From positions 930,001 through 994,000 of the forward strand of contig AP026136.1 of assembly GCA_030295235.1 (NCBI GenBank): a DNA stretch of 64,000 nucleotides, read 5' to 3'. Source of the stretch: Fistulifera solaris (Eukaryota > Bacillariophyta > Bacillariophyceae > Naviculales > Stauroneidaceae). Shown here piece after piece: positions 11,331-21,469 of this stretch. The position numbers and the translations under genes are program-made. Under the pieces are notes generated by a model. The model was not told the origin of the DNA, ran no database searches, and saw nothing but the letters and a program-made list of their open reading frames with translations. Each line of letters opens with the position of its first letter. Within the stretch, counting starts at the first letter, position 1.

Positions 11331-12659
11331 CTAGACAACCAGAGACGGCTCCTCTTCGTCGCCGGAAGAGTCATTTTCAACGTAAGCTTCCATGCCAGGC
11401 CCAAACGAGACGAGTAGCAGGTCACTTTGAGCCGCAATTGGAGGAGGAAACGTTACAACAAATGTAGTAGAGCCGTCATCACTTGCGCTTTCCCAAGTAG
11501 TCGTCGTACCAAGAAACGGCAATTCGATGCGCTGTCGTAGAGCTTCGGGGATAGATAGTTCATCGTTCAAATGTATGCTTTCAGCGAACAAACCACTCTG
11601 ACTCGTAAATTTCTCAGAGCTCAAAGGAAAGGGTTCTTTGGCGGTATCGCTTATAAGATGTTGTCTAATAGAGTGCGGCAAACGTTCAACGCCAACCGGT
11701 TTACACTCCATATCCCAGATATTGACGAGAAAGGTCACTCGAATGTTCGAGTAGCTTCTATTGTCGCCAACGCCAGGTCGCCGTAGTGAATGGTTCGCTG
11801 GTGCCCCATGAAGAAGTCGGCCATCAAAGACAAGATGATTTCCTTGTCGAGGGTAACTCAAGAGCATCTCGGAGATAGTCTCATCTTCAGGCTGATCATA
11901 ACGCTTAGAAAATACGACAGTTGGGGGAGCATCACCGGAGTCCGTCAGATACGTGACAGTCGATATCAATGGGAAAACACCAATTCCAAACTTCTCAGCG
12001 ATGGTCTCATCTTTATCATAGTGTAGATCAACCGCTTCAGAGGCATTGTCTAGCGTTCGGACTTCCCCACTCGCTCTTTGCGATGAAACATTTTTGACTT
12101 GCACCCACCATTCGGCTCCATATCCTTTCAAACTATACCTTTGACAGTGACCATCCAAGATAGTATAGGCAAGTAATTCAAGTTCACTTAATTCTAGTGG
12201 ATCAAGCGATGGATCTACCCAAAACGTTTCCTTGGAATGCTTCACTAGCGTTTGCGTCTGAAGCTGTAATCTGTCAGCGAGTTCCTTTCCTTCAATCAGT
12301 GAAAAAAGGCGACTGTCTTTGACAGAAGTCAGTGGTCTATTGGTCGATGGTTTCTGGCTTAGGCAGGGTCTGCCGTTCAGTAATCGCTTCGCCTCTCGAT
12401 CTGACTCAGTTTCGATCCTGCAGCCGACCAGGATCTGTCTACAATCACAATAGCACGGGCCCATACCCACATACTCTAACCCATCATGATCGGCGTGACA
12501 ATGGTCAGCACAAGCTTGGCAAAGGCAGAGCAGCTGGCCGTCTTCGGGCGTACATGAGTGACACACAAAGATCGACTGAAAAACTGACTTGGATTGCGTC
12601 AAAGGGAAAGTGCAGTACTGGCACCTTTCATCAATTGCAGAGCCTTGCTGATCCGTCAT
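11331..12659 (-). CDS. UBR-box zinc finger fused to a 2-oxoglutarate/Fe(II) dioxygenase domain
   Basis: 442 residues, single exon. Residues ~13-73 are a Cys/His-rich UBR-type finger (CQYC, FVCHSCTPEDGQLLCLC, CADHCHADHDG, CYCDC) close to the UBR7 form, a domain that binds N-terminal or histone peptides in ubiquitin ligases. Residues ~205-320 look like a double-stranded beta-helix oxygenase: HxD at H213/D215 (LHYDKDE), distal iron-binding H284 (LLHGAP) and 2OG-binding R307 (NIRVTFLVNIW). The C-terminus is acidic. The combination suggests a hydroxylase or demethylase steered to a peptide tag, which is inference. No RING or PHD domain is present, so direct ligase activity is unlikely. The iron ligands are read from motif spacing. 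Confidence 0.75.
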   Translation of the reverse strand: MTDQQGSAIDERCQYCTFPLTQSKSVFQSIFVCHSCTPEDGQLLCLCQACADHCHADHDGLEYVGMGPCYCDCRQILVGCRIETESDREAKRLLNGRPCLSQKPSTNRPLTSVKDSRLFSLIEGKELADRLQLQTQTLVKHSKETFWVDPSLDPLELSELELLAYTILDGHCQRYSLKGYGAEWWVQVKNVSSQRASGEVRTLDNASEAVDLHYDKDETIAEKFGIGVFPLISTVTYLTDSGDAPPTVVFSKRYDQPEDETISEMLLSYPRQGNHLVFDGRLLHGAPANHSLRRPGVGDNRSYSNIRVTFLVNIWDMECKPVGVERLPHSIRQHLISDTAKEPFPLSSEKFTSQSGLFAESIHLNDELSIPEALRQRIELPFLGTTTTWESASDDGSTTFVVTFPPPIAAQSDLLLVSFGPGMEAYVENDSSGDEEEPSLVV

Positions 12660-13175
12660 AGCAAGGTGTCTTTGCTTAATTTGTAGTCTTGCTGAATCCT
12701 AAAGGAAACATCATGATGTGATGCTACGGAAGAAAATGTTCTCGGAACACATCACGCATCGGAGGGAAACGGAAGAAAAAGTCGCAAATGTGACGGGTGG
12801 CGAAGCGAAGATTGTGACGCCATACGTAATACGTACTTCGTAAGTAAGAAAGTAAGATCTTGACGGTTTTTATTTACATAATACTTTGATGCTAAGACTG
12901 TGAAGACGGACGCTGTGATGAGAACTGAGACAATAAAAAGTCCCGCATATTTAAGTCACGTGTTAGGTGTTAGGCATTCCGAAAATCCATCTCAAGGCAA
13001 TAACCAAGACATAAACTTTAAAAATGTGTTGCATCGGTTTCAATCAAGTCAACAAGCTCGTTCAAATGCAGCATCGATTCACTTATAGGACAAGCATCGC
13101 TTCCATACAGTACCAACAACAGACATAAAGTCAAATCAGAGCGTAGTATATTGTGTTTATGAGCATAACAACTAA
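12660..13175. other. intergenic, no gene seen
   Basis: 516 bp holding the promoter of the UBR/2OG gene and the 3' flank of LIS1. A short ACGTAATACGTACTTCGTAAG stretch near 12825 is locally repetitive, nothing more. Confidence 0.4.
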
Positions 13176-14546
13176 TCAATCAAGCTGCCAGCACTTGATA
13201 GTTTGATCGACGCTCGCAGAAACGAGCACAGGGAATTTGTGATGCATGTCAATCGAAGAAATAAAATGATCGTGTGCTTTTTCTATGGTCCGCAGACATC
13301 TTTCAGCCTTGATGTCAAACACTCGTATCGTTTTATCGTCAGAGCAGCTTATTAGATAATTGCCATTCGGATGAATGAGGACACTTTGAACCCAGTTTTC
13401 GTGCGCTTTGAAGACTGCTAGGCAAGACCCTTCCGATACTTTCCACAAACGTACGGTGCGATCTCTTGATGCTGATGCTAAATAGTCGCGAATCGATTCT
13501 GTGTGTTTGTTTTCTCTCGCCACGACTTTCAGAGGTTCCTCTGTAACAAAGGCCAGAGACTCGATAACGTGTTCGTGCCCTCGCAATTCGACCGAAAGCG
13601 TTTTCAATCCATCGTACACACAAATGACCTGATCGTTTCCAGCGGATGCCCAAAGAGCTCCATCCGATTGCCGAACTGCTAAACAACGAACCCAGTTTGT
13701 ATGGTTCGAAAAAGTGTGATCGCAAAATCCGGTTTCAACATCCCACACTTTGACCGTATTATCTCGAGACGCAGAAATTAAATGCTTGCATCCCGCCATC
13801 GTGGCTTCGATACCTGTGGTTGTACTAGAAGGTGATCCTCCTGCTGCAGTCAAGTCGAGTGATGGCAAAAACCTTACACAAGAAATGGTATGGTCGTGTC
13901 CTCGCAGGGTCCGTAAGCAGGCGTGCGTTGTAAAATCCCAGAGTTTGATCGATAAATCTGTCGAACATGATGCCAAATGACTACCCTTAGGAGTAAAGCA
14001 TACAGAATTGACAGTATTCGTATGTCCTTTCAACGTCTTCATGTATTCACCACTTTCATGATCCCAAATCTACGTTTCCAAGGTGAGACGGAAGATATCA
14101 AAATGTGACACAAAACGACCTGTTCCCCATTTACCTTGATGGTTCCGTCTTCGGATCCGCTGACTACGACGGTATAATCTGGATGTAAGGCGATTGCCGT
14201 GACACCCATCGAATGCCCCTTCAATGTATGAGTGGGGGAAATCGCGGCAATAGACGACGCTGCCCCCCTCCGGCGTCGGTCACGACGCGATGCGCATGAA
14301 TTTTCACCGATTCGGCCGCCTGTCGCTCCAACTCCAGTACTTTCTTCTGTAGCCGCGGAATAGCAATCCATTTCTTTTCCAACAGCGGTATTTTGCCGGT
14401 GGACGACCCGTTGGTTTTGCCACAGGCTTCGGGGTCACCCTCCGCGAGTGCGTCGGCCGCTTTTTGAAGGCTTCGCCGGATCTGCTCCTTAAGTATTCGT
14501 AGATTCCGGCGTGTAGATCTGTTCTTTGTCGATCTGTCAAAACCAT
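13176..14546 (-). CDS. LIS1: LIS1 (dynein regulator), LisH plus WD40 repeats; two frame breaks
   Basis: Homologue of LIS1/PAFAH1B1/NudF, which binds the dynein motor domain. It starts [12 protein letters not shown] with the LisH motif, then a coiled coil ([20 protein letters not shown]), then seven WD40 blades ([63 protein letters not shown]). An intron lies at 14070-14134 (65 nt, phase 0), joining DGTIK to IWDHESGEY. As printed the first exon is broken twice: one base short in the A-run at 14461-14465 and one base short in the G-run at 14263-14268 (minus-strand sense). Both sides of each break carry conserved LIS1 sequence, so I treat the breaks as sequence errors. About 410 residues, the normal size. 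Confidence 0.93.
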
Positions 14547-15007
14547 CGCTCTTTTTAATTGTCAACAAGAGCTAAACGGAGTTTGTTCTTGTCCTTATTA
14601 GGTCTTATAATGATTATACTCATTCATGACGGTCTCATGGTCACGCACATTGGCGCAAGAAGGGCTGCGCGTTGCTCAGCGCGCAGTCATTCGCAATATG
14701 GAACAATCAGTGGCATTTTCTCCTCCATCTTGCACTTCGAAAGTTCCAACCGAAGCTTTAGCCGTTGAGAATTTTTATGTGCACAGTAAATTGGCCGATG
14801 TACACCGAAGTTCCATGTCATGAAACAAGTAGCCTTAGGGGAGTTTGAACTGCTGCGATCATGGCTTTGAATAGTAAAAACCAACAAATCAAACGATCCT
14901 TCTGTTGCACTGTAACACGACAAATCATCAAATGAAAGCATCAACAAACGTCTTTATTCCCCTATCCCTTCTATAATAGCTACTCTTTCACGTTAAAGAC
15001 ATCTAAT
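14547..15007. promoter_or_regulatory. divergent promoter region, LIS1 / first SET gene
   Basis: 461 bp between two divergently transcribed starts. It must carry both promoters. No repeat or conserved open frame identified. Confidence 0.45.
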
Positions 15008-16966
15008 ATGCGTCACCGGTTCTTAATAGCTTTACTTTCTATTATATTGACGGCTTCTGCTGAAGACGAATGCGGCCTGTATCTCGCCATTTCGTCAACC
15101 GCTACAGCGGAAGAAAATACTTGGGGAGTCTACGCAGGGCGCGATATTCCTGCCCACAGCACCATAGGATTTCCTGAGATTGGTATCAACATGCCTCACT
15201 TGAAAGCAAATACGTATTTTGCGGAAGACGGCGATGAAGAAGACGAGGAATACCTGGGGCAGATTGTTGATTTCCTCGAATCGAACATTTGGGTGCCCGG
15301 ACCGGCGGGAGCCTTGTTCGAGCTGGCCAAGGGACGAAGTACTTCAGCAATTCCCGGTGCAGGTGCTCTAGCGGCTTTCAATACGAAATTGACCAATATA
15401 GAGTGGAATGCTACGGCTGCCTACATGAAGCCCTATTGGGGAGAGGAAATGGAAAAGACGCATTCCAATCGAGGTGCGATCTCTCCATTCTATCATGTCA
15501 TGGTGCAAAGTAAGGTGGATATACCGGCTGGTTCGGAACTTTTTATGGATTGTGAGTCACCCGATTGCGTACTGTGATTTTAATTCGAGACAAAATCCTT
15601 ATTTCTTTTCGACACTCACATCGTTGTCGTACTTTCAGACGGTGAAAACTGGGCCAATGACGAAGAAGAAGCCGATCTTCACGGCGAAGACTGGGACAAA
15701 CTTGATCAAACTATTGACGACATGATACAATTCTTTGACAAACACAAAGAGAAACTTGATGCTGACGCCAAGCTTCAAGTTTACAACTTTTGCTCAAGGA
15801 TGTGATGAATGCCGCGGTTGGAGTCGACAAGGCGCATCGCATTACGAGTATCCTTCCCCCCTCAACCGGACGATCTCTACCAGGTAAAAGAAGCTGGAGG
15901 TGCTCTCAAATACAGTGAACCCGACGTTTATCGCAAAATCGAGTGGCTGAAACAATACGGTCGTTGTATGGATAACATTAAACCAGGTCCATCTACGATC
16001 CCCAGTGCGGGTCGAGGAGCTTTTGCGAACCGCAATATTCCACAAGGAGGTCTCGTTGCGCCTGTCCCCTTGGTCCACATTCCGGATTCTATCATTTTCG
16101 ATATCCATGATCTTACCCTTTCGGAGGACGGCGATTACATGCGCGAGTCGGACGATGTTGTGCATCGCCAACTACTTTTGAACTATGTGTACGGGCACCC
16201 AGAATCCAGTATGGTGTTCTATCCAACCGGATCGACCGTTTCATTTATAAATCATGGTGATGAACCGAATGCGAAACTGGTATGGTCCGATCACCCTAGC
16301 AATTCCAAAGTTTGGTTTGAAACGGAACCCGAAGAACTTATCTCCGAAGAACACCAACATATTGGCCTTTTGATGGAAATCGTTGCTATCAGGGAAATTA
16401 AGGAAGGTGAGGAAATATTCATTGATTACGGAAAGGAATGGAAAGAGGCATGGCAGGAGCACAACAAAAAATTTGACCAGTTGCTAAAAGAGGGTCAGAT
16501 TCCTAAGAAATGGCCTGTTCGAGCCGTGGATATGAACAATAAGTACCAGTCGGTCGGATACAGGACGAAAGAGGAACTCGAGAACGATCCTTACCCGGAA
16601 AACGTCCGCCTGGCTGCGTTCATCGTTTTAAAGGGAGGTAAACAGACTGGTATGACGAAAGAGAATGCTTACGAATGGGGCTTCCAGGAAGAAGAGAGTA
16701 GCTTTCACCATGATCAACTTCGTACTGTTGAAATAGTGCAGCGTCGATCAGTGGAGGAATCGAAGTCAGCGGTTCCCTACGTGTACCTCGTCAAATCGAT
16801 CAGTAACAAGAAGAGAGAAGTTTTCATTGACAATGTTCCCCATGAAGCAATTGTTTTCGTCGACGCTCCTGGTACAAGCGATCAATTCTTCAACGATAGT
16901 TTTCGTCACTACATCGGAATTCCTGACGAAATATTCCCTCAAGGCTGGCGGAATGCAATTAAATAG
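15008..16966 (+). CDS. secreted tandem SET-domain protein, copy 1; two frame breaks
   Basis: A signal peptide (FLIALLSIILTASAEDEC) precedes two SET-like modules. Module 1 is degenerate: WGVYAGRDIPAHS at its start and IPAGSELFMDYGENW at its end, the last motif formed across an intron at 15552-15638 (87 nt). Module 2 is fuller: STIPSAGRGAFANRNIP, FINHGDEPNAKLVW, IKEGEEIFIDYGKEW, matching the SET NHxxxPN and GEEIxxDYG motifs. The C-terminus ends IGIPDEIFPQGWR, shared with the neighbour at 18154-20027. The frame is broken at the T-run 15788-15791 (one short) and the C-run 15856-15861 (one long). SET proteins methylate lysines; a secretory signal makes a histone target unlikely and suggests a role in the secretory pathway or a non-enzymatic one (inference). 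Signal peptide fixes the start. Confidence 0.82.
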
Positions 16967-17428
16967 GATTAATACTCAACTTTAAAGACGCATGGTTAAT
17001 ATTTGTCACCGTCTATTGACAATAACATTCTTTTATTTATCGCTAAAGCACCGGTGACGCTAACATGAAAGAAAAAGACAATAAAGAGAAACCTCAAAGT
17101 CTAAAGTAGTGCTTCTATTGGGTATCAATTGATGGGAAATCACAGAGTAAAGATGATTATCTATCGTGTTGTAATCATAGAGACCATAGCTGGCCATAGC
17201 ATCGTTGTGGGAGGTGCGCCTGTCAGCCGTCAATCTCTTGCACACGTCATCACGACGAAGCCTGATTTTCGTGAACATCTCGCCGTCCTGTTGCATTTTT
17301 TGAAAACAACAGCACACCTGTTATTATTAAGCCATCGATTATCCAATAGGTTCACGCTCATTTAGCGGGTGTCAGCTTCTTTCATTCGCCGCATTTAGTT
17401 CGTCGAAAGAAGGAACAGTTAGGCAGCA
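16967..17428. promoter_or_regulatory. intergenic, upstream of the plastid thioredoxin
   Basis: 462 bp. 3' flank of SET copy 1 and promoter region of the thioredoxin gene. Small open frames here have no recognisable content. Confidence 0.4.
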
Positions 17429-18060
17429 ATGCAATCCGCAACATCCGTGTCCTCTTCATCAGCCCGCATCGCTGCCGAGAATTGCTCTCGGCGATTACGC
17501 AATGTATTATTTCTTTCTCTTGTTTTAATCAATCTACTCTCGGAATGTCCTTGCAACGCTTTCATTCTCAGCGGGAGACACTTTCGTCGCAACCGAGCGT
17601 TATCATTGTCAATGGCAGTGGGAAAAACAGGTAGCAAAGTTATCGAATCACCCGATCAATATGCCGAGATGGTGTCAACATCTAGCAAAACACGTCCCGT
17701 TCTTATTTTTTGGACTGCACCTTGGTGGTAAGTTAGAAGGGGACTCAATACATCTAGATGGCGTACAAAGGGTTCTCATACTGCGTCTCTCTTTGTTGTA
17801 GCGGTCCCTGTCGTCTTAGTGCACCCGTTGTTAAAGAGGTCATGAAACAATTCTCCGGAGACATCGAGGTTGCGGAAGTATGTACAGATGATTTACCAGA
17901 AGTTGCCTCAGATGCCGGTATCGTTAGTATACCAACGATACAGCTGTGGTATGAGGGAAAGCTTCGAGATACGATCATTGGGTGTGTTGCAAAGAGTGTG
18001 TTGGCTACCGCAGTTGAGAAAGTACTGGAAGACACGACCCAGCAAAAGAAAAGCCTTTGA
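17429..18060 (+). CDS. plastid-targeted thioredoxin
   Basis: Two exons, 17429-17727 and 17802-18060, with an intron of 74 nt (GTAAGT...TAG) that splits the first Cys codon of the active site; 185 residues after splicing. The active site is WCGPC (FWTAPW then C-GPC at residues ~100-103), followed by the conserved SIPT cis-proline loop (IVSIPTIQLW). The N-terminus holds a hydrophobic segment (VLFLSLVLINLLSECPCNA) directly followed by FILSGRHFRRNR: Phe after the cleavage site and then basic residues, the diatom plastid-targeting pattern. It reduces disulfides in stromal target proteins. The exact isoform (m, y or other) is not decided. It lies between the two SET genes and ends 93 bp from the convergent SET copy 2. 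Confidence 0.92.
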
Positions 18061-18153
18061 TAATCTTTTAAAGCTACAAGTAAAACAATTCTAGCATGGC
18101 CAATCCATTCGTCTGATTGCTTAAGAAACGCTAATTGTCGCTTGATCTTGCAA

Positions 18154-20027
18154 TCACGGCCGGAGATCTCGCCATGCTTGTGGGAACATTTCATCCGGAA
18201 TTTCAATCCAATGTCGGAACGCTCCAAATGTGTGCATATCTGACATGTACGGCTTTTCTAGTAGAATAATTGCGGAATGGGGCACTCCTTTGACTTCAAC
18301 AATGTCGTTGCTTCCTTTAAACCTGGTCAAAACGGTGTAGGTATACCCCGATATTTCATCGCCTTGAGAGCTCTGCAAATCACACACCATTAAACTCTGA
18401 CCCTCGAAGTCTTCGTAACTTCTGGGTCCGATCCACTGAAAAATCTCTTGGCCGTCGGCGTTATCTTTGGGCTCTCCATCCGCTACGGCATCTGTTTCGA
18501 GAAAGCATGCCGTAAACGAACTTGGTGGGTACGGGATTTGCTTCCTTTCAAATCCGTCGGGTACGGTTTGGTTTTGAATTCTACTCGAGCGTCTTCCGAT
18601 CGTCGTGGCCATACGTCGCCGGTTGTATCCAAGTATTCATCAAATCGTATGAGATGTTCTTGCCATGAATTTTCCCAGCTAGGTCCGTAGTCGATGAAGA
18701 TCTCTTCTCCTTCTTGAATGTCTCGGTCAGCAATCAAGAGGAAAACGAGCTGGGGATCTACTTCCGCCATGTTCCATTCACGGAAGTCTATATCGTGTAT
18801 ACCATGATCAAAGCCTACATGGTCATGAGATGACCACAGAAGGCGTGCGTTCGGATGCTGCGCATGATTAATCAAATTCACCATGGGACTTGTGGGTACC
18901 ATGAGAAGACTAGATTCTGCGTGTCCGAAAGCATAATTCAGTAACAACTGCTGCCCTATTGGTCGTTCACGGTCGTAGGTGATTCCTACCTGGCCATTTT
19001 CATCGGTGTAGTCTGTGATCATGAACATGTCGAGAATGTCTTCGGCCAGGATAGGTATCATCGGCATGGGGGCGATCACTTCACCTTCCTTGAAAGAGCG
19101 ACTCGCAAATGCTCCCCGACCAGCATGTGGAATGGTACTTGTTCCGCTGCGTAGATAGTCTACACAGAGTCCATGTGTTTCCAGCCACTCAATCGATTTG
19201 ACTAAATCCTGATTGCGGTACATGAATGCGCCGCCAGCTTCAATGGCTTTTCTCACTTTAGCTGGTGTTTGCGGAAGTAGCGACCTCAGGACCTTACCAC
19301 GTTTCCCTCCCACTTCTTCGACCATTGTATCGAGAATGAAATCCAAGACATCTTGTTGAAAGCTTCCTTTCATTTCTTTCTCGTATTTGTTCCTAAAGGT
19401 TGCAATCTTCGCCAGAATATCTTCAGCCTCGTTATAGTCTAAGCGAGTGATGCGATCCTGATACAAGTCTTCACGGTCGTCATCGAAAACGTCGCCTAAA
19501 TTTGCAAAAAGTTCCATTCCCGCTGGAATATTTTGAACCGCCCGCATCGTAAGATTGTAATAGTTGGTAAAGGCGCCTCTCCCCGGCGATGCCTTGCCCT
19601 CTTCGACGACGCCATCTTGACGCTCACGGAGCAGAACTCCGGCTTGAAACCAGTCAATATTGTAGTATCCAGAATGATGATTCGCGATGGTAGCGACTCC
19701 CGGACTGAATAGTGTTGTCGTGTGATTCCCTTCCCATTGCATGCCCGCAAACGACGACATCCAAACCTTTCCCTCTAGGAACTGGATGATGGCATTGTAC
19801 AGCTCAAAGTTCTCCTGATCCACGTAATTGCCTATCGCTATATCCACTAGTGGTATTCCGATCTCTGGGTTGGGAAGAGTCTCGTTTTGTCGAAAGTCAA
19901 CACCCGCAAAGAGCCCGAATTTCGGATTGTCGTCTCGGTAGAAATGCGATTTAGCAATGTAGAGGCGGCATGTTTCTGCGACAGCAACGGGAAGGAGCAG
20001 CAGTCCCGCGGCTCGGAAAAGCAGCAT
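18154..20027 (-). CDS. secreted tandem SET-domain protein, copy 2; one frame break
   Basis: Signal peptide LLFRAAGLLLLPVAVAETC, then a degenerate SET-like module (FGLFAGVDFRQNE, NIPAGMELFANLGD), a helical linker, and a fuller SET module (STIPHAGRGAFASRSF, NLINHAQHPNARLLW, IQEGEEIFIDYGPSW). The C-terminal IEIPDEMFPQAWR motif matches copy 1. As printed, one base is missing in an A-run (plus-strand T 18567-18569): the frame that gives the last conserved ~150 residues (GFERKQIPYPP onward) is one base off from the main frame. Single exon otherwise, ~620 residues. It is in inverted orientation to copy 1 with the thioredoxin gene between, so the pair probably arose by local duplication and inversion. 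The first module again lacks the NHxxPN motif. Confidence 0.83.
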
Positions 20028-20396
20028 TTTCGTTTAGTGATAAGTAATTTTACTTTTGTTTTCTATTCAGTGACTTCTTGCTGCATCAAGATCATTATTA
20101 TTTGACGTCAAGATCATTATCGCTGGATCGATTTTTTGAACCGTTCGAAAAGCGACCGTTGATTGGTTTTTGCAATTTGCAACCCTCGCAGTCCCGAGAT
20201 ATTTGGTTCCCGAATAGACGTATGTACTGGCAGACGTTGCTCTTTCCGTCTTCGGCTTCTTTCTCCCTTATCTGCGTCATCGGATGGCCCACTCTTTATT
20301 ATTGCCGTCAAATTTCCTTTGGTGCTTCAACATTCTTTTTCTTTTAGTCGAACCTCTTTTTCATTCGCCTTTACGAGTATATTAGTTGTAATTATC
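20028..20396. promoter_or_regulatory. bidirectional promoter with a TGACGTCA site
   Basis: 369 bp between SET copy 2 (minus) and the small plastid protein (plus). A perfect TGACGTCA palindrome sits at 20103-20110, inside two copies of the 11-mer TCAAGATCATT (about 20092 and 20108). TGACGT/ACGTCA elements are known as CO2/cAMP-responsive sites in diatom carbonic anhydrase promoters. Function here is inference. Confidence 0.45.
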
Positions 20397-20642
20397 ATGA
20401 AGTCTTCGTCCATCGCCATCTGTGTTGCTGTTTGCGCCATGGCCCAGGCTTTCTCTGCCCCGCCCGCGTTTGTACGAACTGCTTTGACCACGCAACTCTT
20501 TTCGGAGCCCAACAATAACAGTGAAGAAGAGGAAGGTGGCTTGGATTTGGATCTTGGAGAAATGTTTGAAATGTTCGAAGCGGCTGCCAAGGAGGAAAAA
20601 TTCGATGATGCTATCAAGAAAGTCAAGAAGGGGGACAAGTAA
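20397..20642 (+). CDS. small acidic plastid-targeted protein, unknown function
   Basis: 81 residues from the ATG at 20397. The signal peptide SSSIAICVAVCAMAQA is followed by FSAPPAFVR, an almost textbook diatom ASAFAP plastid-targeting site. The mature part is only ~60 residues, strongly acidic (NNNSEEEEGGLDLDLGEM), ending in a helix rich in Lys/Glu (AAAKEEKFDDAIKKVKKGDK). No cysteine, no membrane segment in the mature part, no known domain. It shares a compact divergent promoter with SET copy 2. The clear targeting peptide makes it very likely a real gene. Confidence 0.72.
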   Translation: MKSSSIAICVAVCAMAQAFSAPPAFVRTALTTQLFSEPNNNSEEEEGGLDLDLGEMFEMFEAAAKEEKFDDAIKKVKKGDK

Positions 20643-20796
20643 ATTAACAGGATATTATATAAAACTGATGAGTCGACGAGTGATATAATTACTGCTTTCA
20701 GATTTGTCTGATAAGAAATAAGCGGGCTATTTTATCGTAGCTTTCATCCGAGTACATTTATTTGTGTATAGCATAGTGAGTTCGCCTGAGTTTTGT

Positions 20797-21210
20797 CTAG
20801 TTCATTTCAACCGGTGGCAGCATATCGGCCGGAATGAATTCACGAGAAATCATGAATGGAATCAGAAATAGAACCGGTAGTAAGGAAATGAGTGTGTAAA
20901 GAATAACCCGCGCTTGTTTGGGATCCGATAGATCCGGATTGAGCACTCCTTCAGCCAATTCTTCACCTTGACTGATGAACGGCGCGACGACTTTTTTGGT
21001 TTTGGTTTCGTCTTCCCCTGTATCGTCTCCCAATTCCACCACAGCTTCTTCTTTGTCACTCATAAAGATTGGTGAAAGCCGGAAATGTTTGCTTTGTGAT
21101 CGTTGTATAAATGAGAGCTGTGAATCCGAGCGCCCATTCGTGAAGCCAACTACAGAATGTTCTGCAATCAGACATAGGAAGGCTGCCACTAAAACGGATA
21201 GCAGCTGCAT
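20797..21210 (-). CDS. plastid membrane protein with one C-terminal helix, unknown function
   Basis: 137 residues. The N-terminal hydrophobic stretch (LLSVLVAAFLCLIAEHSVVG) is followed by FTNGRSD, consistent with plastid import across the ER. The mature part is acidic (VVELGDDTGEDET) and then has one strong membrane helix (ILYTLISLLPVLFLIPFMI) close to the C-terminus, followed by a short Pro-rich tail. This layout fits a small thylakoid or envelope protein such as a photosystem or translocon accessory subunit; no specific family is recognised. It is tail-to-tail with the small acidic protein, 154 bp away. Confidence 0.7.
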   Translation of the reverse strand: MQLLSVLVAAFLCLIAEHSVVGFTNGRSDSQLSFIQRSQSKHFRLSPIFMSDKEEAVVELGDDTGEDETKTKKVVAPFISQGEELAEGVLNPDLSDPKQARVILYTLISLLPVLFLIPFMISREFIPADMLPPVEMN

Positions 21211-21469
21211 TGTTCTGTGTTGGAAATATAATGTTACTAAATAATACTAAAGGACAATATCTATTATCTTTCGTGTGCTGGAAAAGTCAGCACATCGCCG
21301 TCAATCATAAGATGTCCAGCTTTACATCACCCAAAAATCGTGTTTGGTTTTCAATTTTCCTTCCATGCGAATGACGTACGAAACAGTCAAGAGCTCACTA
21401 TCCCTGGCCCTAATAATCTACCAGGTAGTCGATTACATTGTTATCATAAACTATATTTTCCTTGTCGAA

